From contig QHUT01000096.1 of NCBI GenBank assembly GCA_003222055.1, forward strand, positions 1 to 53,463: a DNA stretch of 53,463 nucleotides. The letters are read 5' to 3'. This DNA comes from Gemmatimonadota bacterium. GTDB lineage: Bacteria; Gemmatimonadota; Gemmatimonadetes; Gemmatimonadales; GWC2-71-9. The notes beneath the pieces were generated by a model that saw nothing but the letters and a program-made list of their open reading frames with translations, did no database searches and had not been told where the DNA came from. The translations under genes were made by a program, and so were the position numbers. Below, piece by piece: positions 24,051 through 31,805 of this stretch (positions are counted from its first letter, which is position 1; each line of letters starts with the position of its first letter).

Positions 24051-24552
24051 GGCGGGGAATCTCTCCGAGGATGTAGGAGGGTGTCAACAGGCTAGACGCA
24101 CAGTTCTGCCGTGGACAGCGCGCGCAATCCGCCCACACCTTGAGCGGGAACTGCTCGCGCTCGGCCGGCACGAAACCGAGCTTCAAGAAGAATGCGGGCT
24201 TGCGCGTCAGGGCCAGCACCTCGTGCAGCCCCTGCGCGTGCGCCTCGGCGGTGAGCGTCTCGAGCAGCGCCCGGCCCACCCCCGCCCCCTGCCACTGCGG
24301 ATGCACGGCGAGGCCGGCGACCTCGGCGAGGCCACGCGAATAGATCTTGAGGGAGCCGCATCCCACGATCTCGCCGCCCGGCGCGGCGGCGACGGCGTAT
24401 TCCTTTATGTGCCGGCACAGATCGTAGTTGCTCCGCGGCAACAGATCGCCGGTCGCCACGTACGGGGCCATGAGCGTCTCGAGGGCCGGGACATCGGCGA
24501 GCACGGCGCCCCGCACCGCAACGCCGTGGACCGGTATGGGAAGAGCGGTCAC
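23743..24552 (-). CDS. GNAT N-acetyltransferase, probable N-acetylglutamate synthase, with read-through tail
   Basis: Makes N-acetylglutamate for arginine synthesis, judging from its place after argC-argB-argD. The GNAT domain covers residues about 10-145, with acetyl-CoA loop HPQWQGAGVGRALLE (84-108 region) and FFLKLGFVPAEREQFPLKVW, followed by the Cys motif ADCARCPRQNC (Cys153, Cys156, Cys161) typical of short bacterial ArgA proteins. Homologues end soon after this motif. Here the frame stays open for ~105 more codons and overlaps the nicotinamidase gene by 308 bases. A TAG (in TCTAGC) and a TGA occur at the expected end in other frames, so an indel or assembly error near 24085-24095 is likely. 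GTG 24552 overlaps the argD stop. Confidence 0.8.
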   Translation of the reverse strand: MTALPIPVHGVAVRGAVLADVPALETLMAPYVATGDLLPRSNYDLCRHIKEYAVAAAPGGEIVGCGSLKIYSRGLAEVAGLAVHPQWQGAGVGRALLETLTAEAHAQGLHEVLALTRKPAFFLKLGFVPAEREQFPLKVWADCARCPRQNCASSLLTPSYILGEIPRHAPCHLLGRRHPVRLHARRRQAVRAGRGAHHRQPEAPHRLRARARHLLDSKRRRPRAGPRRDLRHAGLEDHVSPALPAGHSRPEEDSGNGTPRPARDRAGAD

Positions 24553-25712
24553 GCCAGCACCTCTTCCAGAATTCCGACGCCGCGCTCGAGCTCCTGCTGC
24601 GCGATGACGAGCGGCGGGATCAGCCGCAGCACGCCCGGCCCCGCGGTCGCTACGAGCAGCCGCCGTTCGCGCGCCGCGGCGACGAACGGGGCCGCCGGCT
24701 CCGTCAGCTCGACGCCCCACATCAAGCCGCGTCCGCGCACCTCCGCGACGCGCGTGCAACGGGCGGCCAGCTGCGCGAGCCGTCCGCCGAGCCACTCCCC
24801 CGTGCGGCGTACCTCGGCGAGAAACTCCGGCGCGGCGATCGCGCGCACCACGTCGAGGGCGACGCCGGCGACCAGCGGCCCGCCCCCGAACGTCGTGGCG
24901 TGATCGCCCGGCTTGAGCGCCCCCGCGACGGCGCCTGTGAGCAGCACCGCTCCCATCGGCAGCCCGCCGGCGAGCGGCTTGGCGAGCGTGAGCACGTCGG
25001 GCACGACGCCCGTCTGCTCGTAGGCGAAGAGCGTCCCGGTGCGACCCAGCCCGCACTGTACCTCGTCGAAGATGACCGCGACGCCGCGCGAATCGCACAG
25101 CTCCCGCACGAACCCGAGCCACTCGGGATCCACCGGCCGGACCCCGCCCTCGCCCTGCACCGGCTCCACGATCACCGCCGCCGTGCGCGACGCCGACACG
25201 GCGTGATCCACCGCCGCCCAGTCCTCGCGCGGCACGATGCGGATGCCCGGCACCAGGGGCTCGAACGGCTTGCGGTATTCGGGGCGGTCGGTGGCGGCGA
25301 GCGTGGCGAACAGCCGGCCGTGAAACGAGCCCGAGAACGCGACGATCTCCGGCTTGCCGGACCACTTGCGGACGAACTTGAACGCGGCCTCGTTCGCCTC
25401 GGCGCCCGAGTTGCAGAAGAACACACGATCGGCGAACGAGCGCGCCACGAGCTCCTCCGCGAGCCGCTCGCCCGCCTCGGTGCGGTACAAGTTCGAGACA
25501 TGGATGAGGCCGGAGCGCAGCGCGCGCTCGATCGCCCCGCGGACGACCGCGTGGTTGTAGCCGAGCGCGTTCACGCCGATGCCGGCGACGAAGTCGAGAT
25601 AGCGCGTCCCGTCGTCGGCGACCAGCTCCGCGCCGTTCCCCGTCACGAACACGGGGCCGGCGCGGGAATACACGTCGAGCAACGCGGACAGCGCGGAAGG
25701 GACTGTGGTCAC
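24549..25712 (-). CDS. argD: Acetylornithine aminotransferase
   Basis: Class III PLP aminotransferase converting N-acetylglutamate semialdehyde to N-acetylornithine; 387 residues, normal length. Lys245 (LTLAKPLAGGLPMGA) binds PLP, FCNSGAEANEAAFKF holds the phosphate, VIFDEVQCGLGRTG carries the PLP-ring aspartate, and FSGSFHGR and TTFGGGP are conserved. GTG 25712 overlaps the argB stop (GTGA). The family cannot be separated by eye from ornithine or LysW-aminoadipate aminotransferases, but the arg context decides. Confidence 0.95.
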   Translation of the reverse strand: MTTVPSALSALLDVYSRAGPVFVTGNGAELVADDGTRYLDFVAGIGVNALGYNHAVVRGAIERALRSGLIHVSNLYRTEAGERLAEELVARSFADRVFFCNSGAEANEAAFKFVRKWSGKPEIVAFSGSFHGRLFATLAATDRPEYRKPFEPLVPGIRIVPREDWAAVDHAVSASRTAAVIVEPVQGEGGVRPVDPEWLGFVRELCDSRGVAVIFDEVQCGLGRTGTLFAYEQTGVVPDVLTLAKPLAGGLPMGAVLLTGAVAGALKPGDHATTFGGGPLVAGVALDVVRAIAAPEFLAEVRRTGEWLGGRLAQLAARCTRVAEVRGRGLMWGVELTEPAAPFVAAARERRLLVATAGPGVLRLIPPLVIAQQELERGVGILEEVLA

Positions 25713-26482
25713 GCCGGTTGCGGGGCCGGGGCGGGGGCGACGAGACGGGTGCCGGCGCTGGGGTCTTCGAGCAGGCGCAGATCCCCGATGCGGACGGCGC
25801 GGGCGCCGGCGCGGAGCGCCGCGGTCGCGGCCCGGAGCTTCGCGGCCATGCCGTCGGTCGCTGCGCCGGCGTCGATCAGCGCTTCCACGTCCCCCACATC
25901 CAGCGTGGGCCGCAGCACACCGTCCACCTGCACGCCGGCCACGTCGGAGACGAGCAGCAGCTCGGCGGCGTGCAGTGCGCCCGCGACCGCGGCCGCCGCG
26001 GCGTCCGCGTTGACGTTGAGCGGCGGACCACCCTCGGCTGCCGGAGGCGGGGCCATCGGCGCGATCACGGGGGTCAGGCCCGCGAGCAGGAGGCGCTCGA
26101 GCAGCGAAGCACGCACGTGCGCGATCTCCCCCACCATCCCGAGCCCGCCCACCGCGGTACGGGCGACCAGCAAACCACCGTCCACGCCCGACAACCCCAC
26201 CGCGTCGAGCCCGGCCGCGCGCAGTGCCGCGACCACCTGCCGGTTCACGGGGCCGGCCAGCACGAGCTCCACCACCTCCGCGACCTCGGGAGTCGTCACC
26301 CGCAGCCCGTCCCGCTGCTCGACCGTGAGGCCGAGCCGGCGGCACAGCCCGCTGATCGCGCGCCCGCCGCCGTGTACCACGACGATGGGGTCGAGGCGCA
26401 CCAACGCCCGGGCGCAGGCCGCGAGCCAGCCGGGGCGATCGAGCTCGTTTCCGCCCAGCTTGACGACGCGCGGGCTCAGCAT
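25709..26482 (-). CDS. argB: Acetylglutamate kinase
   Basis: Phosphorylates N-acetylglutamate. 257 residues, amino-acid kinase fold: PRVVKLGGNEL at the N-terminus, the IVVVHGGGRAISGL glycine loop (about 33-46), substrate region LNVNADAAAAAVAGAL and ATP-site segment TDGMAAKLRAA. It lacks the ~25-residue N-terminal helix found in arginine-inhibited hexameric enzymes, suggesting little direct arginine feedback (inference). ATG 26482 lies 7 bases inside the argC end. Confidence 0.95.
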   Translation of the reverse strand: MLSPRVVKLGGNELDRPGWLAACARALVRLDPIVVVHGGGRAISGLCRRLGLTVEQRDGLRVTTPEVAEVVELVLAGPVNRQVVAALRAAGLDAVGLSGVDGGLLVARTAVGGLGMVGEIAHVRASLLERLLLAGLTPVIAPMAPPPAAEGGPPLNVNADAAAAAVAGALHAAELLLVSDVAGVQVDGVLRPTLDVGDVEALIDAGAATDGMAAKLRAATAALRAGARAVRIGDLRLLEDPSAGTRLVAPAPAPQPA

Positions 26483-27435
26483 ACGAGTCCCGCCGTCTCG
26501 GGCAGCCCCAGCATCACGTTCATGTTCTGAATCGCCTGTCCCGCGGCACCCTTCACGAGGTTGTCGATCGCCGCGATCACGGTGAGCCGCGGGCGGCGCA
26601 CGTTGGCCACGGCCGCCACGCCGATGGCGACGCGGTTGCGATACACGACGTCTTTGAGCGACGGCAGCGCGCCGCGCAGCACCGTCACGCACGGCTCGGC
26701 GGCGTACACGGTTTCGTAGATCCCCTCGGCCGTGGCCTGGTCGACCGCGCGGGTCAAGGGCACGTGGATGGTCTCGAGAATTCCCCGCTTCACGGGAAGC
26801 AGATGGGGCGTGAAGACCAGGTCGCCCGTGAAGCCGCCCTCGCGCGCCAGCGTGGCCTTCAGCTCGGGGAGGTGGCGGTGGTCGTTCCCCACGCCGTACG
26901 CCCGGAAGTCCTCGGCCACCTCGCCGAACAGCAGCTCCCGCTTGGGCGTGCGGCCGGCGCCGGTGACGCCCGAGGCGGCGTCGATCACGACCTCGCGCGA
27001 CTGGTCGATCAGGCCGTGCTGCGCCAGTGGCAGCAACGCCAGCAGCGCCGCGGTCGGGTAGCAGCCCGGGTTCGCGACCAGCTCGGCGGCCGGGAGCCGG
27101 GGCCGCGTGACCTCCGTGAGGCCGTACACCGCCTCGGGGGAGAGCCGGAAATCGGACGACAGGTCGACGGCGCGCTTGCCCGCGGCGCGGGCCTCGAGCA
27201 CGTAGCGACCGGACACGCCGTGCGGCAGCGCCGACAGCACGATCTCGGCGCGCGCCAACGGGGCGTCGTCGACCCGCACCAACGCGACGCCGTCCAGCGT
27301 CTCGCCGGCCGCGGATTCCGCGGTGGCAAACACGACCGCGGCCCCCGGATGCCGAGTGAGCAGCCGCAGCAGCTCCTGCCCGACGTAGCCGGAGGCCCCC
27401 ATGACGCCCACGGGCACGGGTGAATTAATATTCAT
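26476..27435 (-). CDS. argC: N-acetyl-gamma-glutamyl-phosphate reductase
   Basis: NADPH-dependent reduction of acetylglutamyl phosphate. 319 residues: Rossmann motif GASGYVG (13-19), catalytic Cys125 in NPGCYPTAALLAL, and a conserved His in the LTPHLLPVKRGI-like segment (VFTPHLLPV). First gene of the chain argC-argB-argD-acetyltransferase-pncA-aminotransferase-serA. The start codon is inside an ARG-box-like sequence, and the predicted -10 ends only 9 bases before ATG, so the message may be leaderless. Confidence 0.96.
   Translation of the reverse strand: MNINSPVPVGVMGASGYVGQELLRLLTRHPGAAVVFATAESAAGETLDGVALVRVDDAPLARAEIVLSALPHGVSGRYVLEARAAGKRAVDLSSDFRLSPEAVYGLTEVTRPRLPAAELVANPGCYPTAALLALLPLAQHGLIDQSREVVIDAASGVTGAGRTPKRELLFGEVAEDFRAYGVGNDHRHLPELKATLAREGGFTGDLVFTPHLLPVKRGILETIHVPLTRAVDQATAEGIYETVYAAEPCVTVLRGALPSLKDVVYRNRVAIGVAAVANVRRPRLTVIAAIDNLVKGAAGQAIQNMNVMLGLPETAGLVC
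27421..27434 (-). promoter_or_regulatory. ARG-box-like ArgR operator over the argC start codon
   Basis: On the coding strand TGAATATTAATTCA fits the ArgR half-site consensus TGAAT-wwww-ATTCA at every fixed position, in otherwise very GC-rich DNA. A weaker second box (27441-27454) is centred 20 bp away, close to the 21-bp spacing of tandem ARG boxes. It lies just downstream of the predicted -10, where a bound ArgR hexamer would block initiation. Confidence 0.65.
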
Positions 27436-27444
27436 TGCTTCGGA

Positions 27445-27472
27445 AAAATATGCATTTGCACGGGGAGTGCAA
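27445..27472 (-). promoter_or_regulatory. Putative argC promoter
   Basis: Minus strand -35 TTGCAC (27467-27472), 16-bp spacer, -10 TATTTT (27445-27450). TTGCAC and GTGCAA form a 6-bp dyad (27456-27472) that could also serve the divergent peptidase gene. Predicted transcription start is at or within a few bases of the argC ATG. Confidence 0.5.
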
Positions 27473-27492
27473 GGGCCATAGGCTTTGCGCGC

Positions 27493-29502
27493 ATGATCCG
27501 GACGCTCCTCGTCGCGCTCTGGGCGCTCGTCGCGCGCGGTCTCGGCGCGCAGGCGCCCGCCCCCGCCCCCGCCCCTGCGCCCCGACCGGTGACGGCCACA
27601 GACCTTTTCCGGCTGCGCGACGTGGCCGATCCGCAGCTCTCCGCCGACGGCGCCTGGGTGGCTTACACCGTGGCCAGGGCCGATTCGACGGAGGACAAGC
27701 AGCCCGGCGCCGTGTGGATGACGAGCTGGGACGGCACCCGCACACTGCGCCTCACCAATTCGAAACAGGGGGAAAGCGCCCCGCGCTGGAGCCCCGATGG
27801 ACGCTGGCTCGCCTTCCTGTCGAGCCGCGAGGACGAGCACGCGCAGGTCTGGCTGCTCGATCGTTCGGGGGGCGAAGGCCACAAGCTCACGAGTTTCGGC
27901 GGCGACGTCGAGGATTACGTGTGGGCACCCGATGGCAAGCGGCTCGCCGTCGTAGTCGGGGACGCCGACACCGCCAAGCCCAAGACGCCCGCCCCTATCG
28001 TCATCGACCGTTTCCAGTTCAAGCAGGACGAGATCGGCTATCTCGGCAAGGAGCGGCGCCATCTCTACGTGGTCGACGTCGAGACCGGGAAGGGCCCGAT
28101 CCTCACGCCGGGGGCGTACGACGAGCTGCTCCCGGCATGGTCGCCGGACGGCCGCTCGCTCGTGTTCGTGAGCAAGCGGCGCGCGGATTTCGACCGGGAC
28201 AACAACTGGGACCTGTACGTGATGGACGCCGTCCCGGGGGCCGTGCCGCGTCGGCTCACGACGTTCGAGGGCCCGGACAACGATCCCGACACGGAAAGCC
28301 GCCCCGCGTGGAGCCCCGACGGCCGCTCGATCGCGTACCTGCAGGGTGGGCCTTTGAAGCTCATTTACTATGGGATACAGAAGCTCGCGGTGGTCCCGGC
28401 CGCGGGCGGCGCGCCCCGCGTCCTCACGTCGGCGCTCGACCGCAGCGTGGCGAACCCGACCTGGTCGCCCGATGGGACGGCGATCCTGTTTCAGCTGGAA
28501 GACGACCGCACCGTGCAGCTGGCCCGCGTTCCCGCCGCCGGCGGGGCGATCGAGCGCCTGATCGCCGGACCGCGGGTCGTCACCGGCTTCACCACCGCGC
28601 CGGGTGGGAGGCTCGCGGTGGCAGTCTCCACGCCGGAGGCGCCCGCCGAGGTGTTTGCGGTGGACGGCGCGGGGAACGCGCTGCGGCCGTTGTCACACCA
28701 GAACGACGCATGGCTGACCGAGGTGAAGCTCGCACCCACGGAGCCGATCACCTTCAAGAGCCGCGACGGCACGACGGTGAACGGCCTCGTCGTGAAGCCG
28801 CCGGACTTCCGGGCGGGGGCGCGTTACCCCGCGATTCTGCGCATCCACGGCGGCCCGGTGTCGCAGTTCCAGTACGAGTTCAGCCATCTGTTCCAGGTGC
28901 TGGCGGCTCGCGGCTACCTCGTGGTGGTCGCGAACCCGCGCGGCAGCTCAGGCCGCGGCGAGAGCTATGCGACCGCGATCTACGCCGACTGGGGGAACAA
29001 GGACGCGCAGGACGTCCTGGGGGCGGTCGATTACGTGGTGGCGCAGGGGCTGGCCGATCCCGCCCGGCTCGGGGTGGGCGGGTGGAGCTACGGCGGGATT
29101 CTCACGAACTACGTGATCGCGCAGGACCGGCGTTTCAGGGCCGCCGTGAGTGGCGCCTCGGCCTCGAACATCCTGGCCGGCTATGGGACCGATCAGTACG
29201 TGCGGGAATACGAAGGGGAGCTGGGCGTCCCGTGGCACCACGCCGACGTGTGGCTCAAGCTATCGTTCCCGTTCCTGCACGCCGACCGGATCGTCACGCC
29301 GACGCTGTTCCTGTGCGGCGACAAGGATTTCAACGTGCCGTTGCTCAACTCGGAGCAGATGTATCAGGCGCTGCGAAGCCTCGGCGTCGAAACCCAGCTC
29401 GTGATCTACCCGGGGGAGCATCACGGGATCAGCAAGCCGAGCCACCTGCGCGACCGGATGGAGCGGTATCTGGCATGGTATGACAAGTATCTGAAGCCGT
29501 AG
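27493..29502 (+). CDS. Secreted S9-family prolyl oligopeptidase (acylaminoacyl/dipeptidyl peptidase type)
   Basis: 669 residues: signal peptide (MIRTLLVALWALVARGLGA), Ala-Pro repeat linker, a TolB-like b-propeller (about 40-390; repeated PRWSPDGRWLAF, PAWSPDGRSLVF, PTWSPDGTAILF), then an a/b-hydrolase with Ser532 (GGWSYGG), Asp612 (GDKDFNVP) and His644 (GEHHG). The propeller limits access to short peptides, so it probably degrades oligopeptides in the periplasm or outside. Divergent from argC; its stop lies inside a perfect palindrome shared with the convergent nicotinate phosphoribosyltransferase gene. Confidence 0.93.
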   Translation: MIRTLLVALWALVARGLGAQAPAPAPAPAPRPVTATDLFRLRDVADPQLSADGAWVAYTVARADSTEDKQPGAVWMTSWDGTRTLRLTNSKQGESAPRWSPDGRWLAFLSSREDEHAQVWLLDRSGGEGHKLTSFGGDVEDYVWAPDGKRLAVVVGDADTAKPKTPAPIVIDRFQFKQDEIGYLGKERRHLYVVDVETGKGPILTPGAYDELLPAWSPDGRSLVFVSKRRADFDRDNNWDLYVMDAVPGAVPRRLTTFEGPDNDPDTESRPAWSPDGRSIAYLQGGPLKLIYYGIQKLAVVPAAGGAPRVLTSALDRSVANPTWSPDGTAILFQLEDDRTVQLARVPAAGGAIERLIAGPRVVTGFTTAPGGRLAVAVSTPEAPAEVFAVDGAGNALRPLSHQNDAWLTEVKLAPTEPITFKSRDGTTVNGLVVKPPDFRAGARYPAILRIHGGPVSQFQYEFSHLFQVLAARGYLVVVANPRGSSGRGESYATAIYADWGNKDAQDVLGAVDYVVAQGLADPARLGVGGWSYGGILTNYVIAQDRRFRAAVSGASASNILAGYGTDQYVREYEGELGVPWHHADVWLKLSFPFLHADRIVTPTLFLCGDKDFNVPLLNSEQMYQALRSLGVETQLVIYPGEHHGISKPSHLRDRMERYLAWYDKYLKP

Positions 29503-29526
29503 GGGCGCAGCATGCTGCGCCCCTAC
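29499..29526. terminator. 28-bp perfect palindrome, probable bidirectional terminator
   Basis: Bases 29499-29526 equal their own reverse complement (core GGGGCGCAGCATGCTGCGCC). It starts at the S9 peptidase stop codon and ends 1 base before the stop of the convergent gene. No T-tract is visible, so termination may depend on the hairpin alone. Confidence 0.65.
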
Positions 29527-29527
29527 A

Positions 29528-30586
29528 TCATTCCACCCGCTCGAGCCGCGGGTTGGGCCGATAGCTGCGGCCCACCTTGGCGACGGGTTTCCCCTCCACC
29601 CGCACCACGTCCGCGGTGAAGTCGAAGCGCCCCTGGAACAGGCTCGACCCGACGCCGTACATGTCGACGGGAACCTCCTCCTCCTCGAACTGGCGGATCT
29701 TCTCGACGGTAAATCCGCCGGAGACGACGATCTTCACGAACTGGAACCCTTCTTTGTCGAGCGCGCCGCGCACGTTCCGCACCAGCTGCGGGTTGACCCC
29801 GGTCGGCTTGAACGTGCCCATCTGGGGAATGACCGAATTGTCGACCAGGGTCTCGGACGTGTCGATGCGCACGCCGTAGAGCCGCTCGCCCAGGGCGCGG
29901 GCGACCTGGAGCGACGTATCCACGCAGTCGTTCTCGAAATCGACGAGGGTAATGAGCCGGACGCCGGGATCCATGTGCCGGGCGAACTTGCTGGAGGCGA
30001 GCACGGTGTCGCCGCCGTATGCGGCGATGAGGGCGTGCGGCACGGTGCCGACACCTTCGGAGCCCCACCACGAAGCCTGCGCGTCGGTGGAGACGCCGAT
30101 GGCACCGGCGATGTGTGCGGCATAGCCGTCGCCGGTCTGCACCAGCCAGTGGTCGTGGCGCGCCGGGAAGAACATCACCTGCTTGGGCCGCGCCGCGTCC
30201 ACCACCCGGCGCGTGTTGGTCCCCACTTTCGTGCGGCGGGCGAGGACGCCGAGATACAGCGTCTCCAAGTGGGCGAAGGCGTCGTACGGTCCTTCGATGA
30301 GGAGGACCGTCTCCCACGGCTCGATCTCGTCGCCGTCGTACAGCGCGTACACCTGGAGCTCGTCCCACTCGGTGGAGCAGAGCTTGAGGATGGCGATCGC
30401 CTCGTCGATGCCGCCGAGGAAGGCGTGCGCCTTGCCGAACACCTGCATCGTCACGCAGGGGCGATGGTTGTCCTTGAGGAGCAGTTCCCGCGTCCGGACG
30501 AAATACTTGTCCGAGTAGTACCCCTCCCGCATCCGGTCCACGGGGAGGTGGAAAATCGCGGGATCGAGCCGCTTGCGACTGGGCAT
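29528..30586 (-). CDS. pncB: Nicotinate phosphoribosyltransferase
   Basis: Converts nicotinate and PRPP to nicotinate mononucleotide in the Preiss-Handler NAD pathway. 352 residues: YYSDKYFVRTRELLL at the N-terminus, IEGPYDAFAHLETLYLGVLARRTKVGTNTRRV, HWLVQTGDGYAAHIAG, and phosphoribosyl-binding strands KIVVSGGFTVEKI and VDMYGVGSSL. It is the short form, related to quinolinate phosphoribosyltransferases. It partners with the nicotinamidase-like gene at 23385. Last gene of a minus-strand run starting at 32951, 18 bases after the secreted hypothetical gene. Confidence 0.92.
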   Translation of the reverse strand: MPSRKRLDPAIFHLPVDRMREGYYSDKYFVRTRELLLKDNHRPCVTMQVFGKAHAFLGGIDEAIAILKLCSTEWDELQVYALYDGDEIEPWETVLLIEGPYDAFAHLETLYLGVLARRTKVGTNTRRVVDAARPKQVMFFPARHDHWLVQTGDGYAAHIAGAIGVSTDAQASWWGSEGVGTVPHALIAAYGGDTVLASSKFARHMDPGVRLITLVDFENDCVDTSLQVARALGERLYGVRIDTSETLVDNSVIPQMGTFKPTGVNPQLVRNVRGALDKEGFQFVKIVVSGGFTVEKIRQFEEEEVPVDMYGVGSSLFQGRFDFTADVVRVEGKPVAKVGRSYRPNPRLERVE

Positions 30587-30604
30587 CGCTGGATAATACC
30601 GCGC

Positions 30605-31492
30605 TCACCGCACGGCCGGCCAGGCGAACGTGGCGACGAGCGTGTCGCCGTCCACCAGCGCGAGGCGCCGGGCCACGTTGTCGAGGCGGCCGCAGCGCAC
30701 GCGGGCCGGCCCCGACGACCCCGGAACCAGGAGCCGCAGGCACACCACGTCCGCGTCGACCGCCAGCGCGCTGTCGCGCCCGGTGCGGGGAGGCTCGGGT
30801 CGCTCGAGCGTAACGTCGAAGTCGAACGTCTCGCCCCCCAGCACGAAACTCACGCGCCGTCCGGGTGTTTCGGGGACGAAATCGACGGTGCGCTGGCTGC
30901 TCGCGGTATCGCCGCGCACCAGGCTCATGCGCACGGTGACGCGGCGGGGCGGGATCACGGCTTGGGCGTCGAACGCGAGCGCGCTGTCGACGATCGTGAC
31001 TTCCTCGCTCGCCCGTGTCTCGCCGGCCGCGAACTGGCGACCGACGGTGATCTCGACCCAGAGCGGCGGCCGGGCGGCGCGGGCCGGCCGCGCGGCTCCC
31101 CCCGGTCCGAACGGATAGAGGCGAGCCGTGCCGCCCCACGGCAGACGGGTCCAGCGCCGGTAGCTGTCTTCCTCCCACAGCGGCAGGCCCCGGCGGGAGC
31201 GGCCCGCCGCGCGGCGACTGAAGAACAGCGCGGCCAGATTGACGGTGTCCGGCTCCGGGAGGGTGGCGAGTAACCCGCGCAGCTCGGCTCCCGGAGCACG
31301 CAGCGAGAGCCGCAAGTTCGTCTCCGGGGGGCCGGTCACGACGCCGCTCGCGAGCAGCTGAGTGTCGACCCCGGCCGCCCCGGGCTGGACCACGCGCAGC
31401 CGATAGGTCACCCGGTAATTCGGCGCCTGCAGGGCGGCGGCCAGCAGAGCCGCCGCCGCAACGGGCAGGCTACTGCGCCACGAACGTCGCAC
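30605..31492 (-). CDS. Secreted/membrane-anchored hypothetical protein
   Basis: 295 residues, family not recognised. A signal peptide or anchor (SSLPVAAAALLAAALQ) is followed by b-rich sequence with paired strands (VTYRLRVVQPG, VTVRMSLVRGD, FDFDVTLERPE) and an Arg/Pro/Ala-rich centre. Only Cys-poor exported features can be stated. GTG 31492 is taken because it precedes the signal peptide and overlaps the end of the zf-HC2 gene by 23 bases; the frame stays open upstream without homology. It follows an anti-sigma-like gene, so it may be a stress-response or cell-surface component. Confidence 0.6.
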   Translation of the reverse strand: MRRSWRSSLPVAAAALLAAALQAPNYRVTYRLRVVQPGAAGVDTQLLASGVVTGPPETNLRLSLRAPGAELRGLLATLPEPDTVNLAALFFSRRAAGRSRRGLPLWEEDSYRRWTRLPWGGTARLYPFGPGGAARPARAARPPLWVEITVGRQFAAGETRASEEVTIVDSALAFDAQAVIPPRRVTVRMSLVRGDTASSQRTVDFVPETPGRRVSFVLGGETFDFDVTLERPEPPRTGRDSALAVDADVVCLRLLVPGSSGPARVRCGRLDNVARRLALVDGDTLVATFAWPAVR

Positions 31493-31805
31493 GCGTCGCC
31501 TCGAGCGGGCCCGCACCCGGTCCACCCCAGCGCCCGTGCGCCAGCCAGCCCGCCGCAGCCCCCGCCACGAGCGCGAGGGCGACCGCGATCGCCAGCGCGC
31601 GAGCGCGGATGCGGGGGCGGGGCACGGTGCGGGCGTGGGGCTCGCCCGCCGAGCGGGCGAACGCGACGCGCATTTCGAGGTGGCTGACCCGTGCTTCGGC
31701 GCAGTGCCGGCACGTGGCGAGATGGCGTGACAGGGCGGCGCGCTCGGGCAGGCTGAGCTCGCCATCCAGCTCCAGGTCGACCTGTCGCACCCAGTCCTCG
31801 TGCAT
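31470..31805 (-). CDS. Small anti-sigma-factor-like membrane protein (zf-HC2)
   Basis: 111 residues: N-terminal zinc-binding anti-sigma motif H-x3-C-x2-C (His28, Cys32, Cys35 in HLATCRHC), an Arg-rich stretch, one membrane helix (about 69-88, LAIAVALALVAGAAAGW) and a very short outer tail. No sigma-factor gene is adjacent, so the partner is either distant or absent. ATG overlaps the glycosyltransferase TGA (TGATG) and has GGAG upstream. Confidence 0.82.
   Translation of the reverse strand: MHEDWVRQVDLELDGELSLPERAALSRHLATCRHCAEARVSHLEMRVAFARSAGEPHARTVPRPRIRARALAIAVALALVAGAAAGWLAHGRWGGPGAGPLEATRATFVAQ

Noticed and set aside
23743-25365. 540-residue open frame as a possible fusion protein
   Set aside because: Its first half is an out-of-frame reading of argD; only the part from GTG 24552 has GNAT motifs.
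27436-27492. AT-rich gap as a replication origin
   Set aside because: Only 57 bp, no DnaA-box cluster and no dnaA, dnaN or gyrB; it is explained by an ARG box and promoter.
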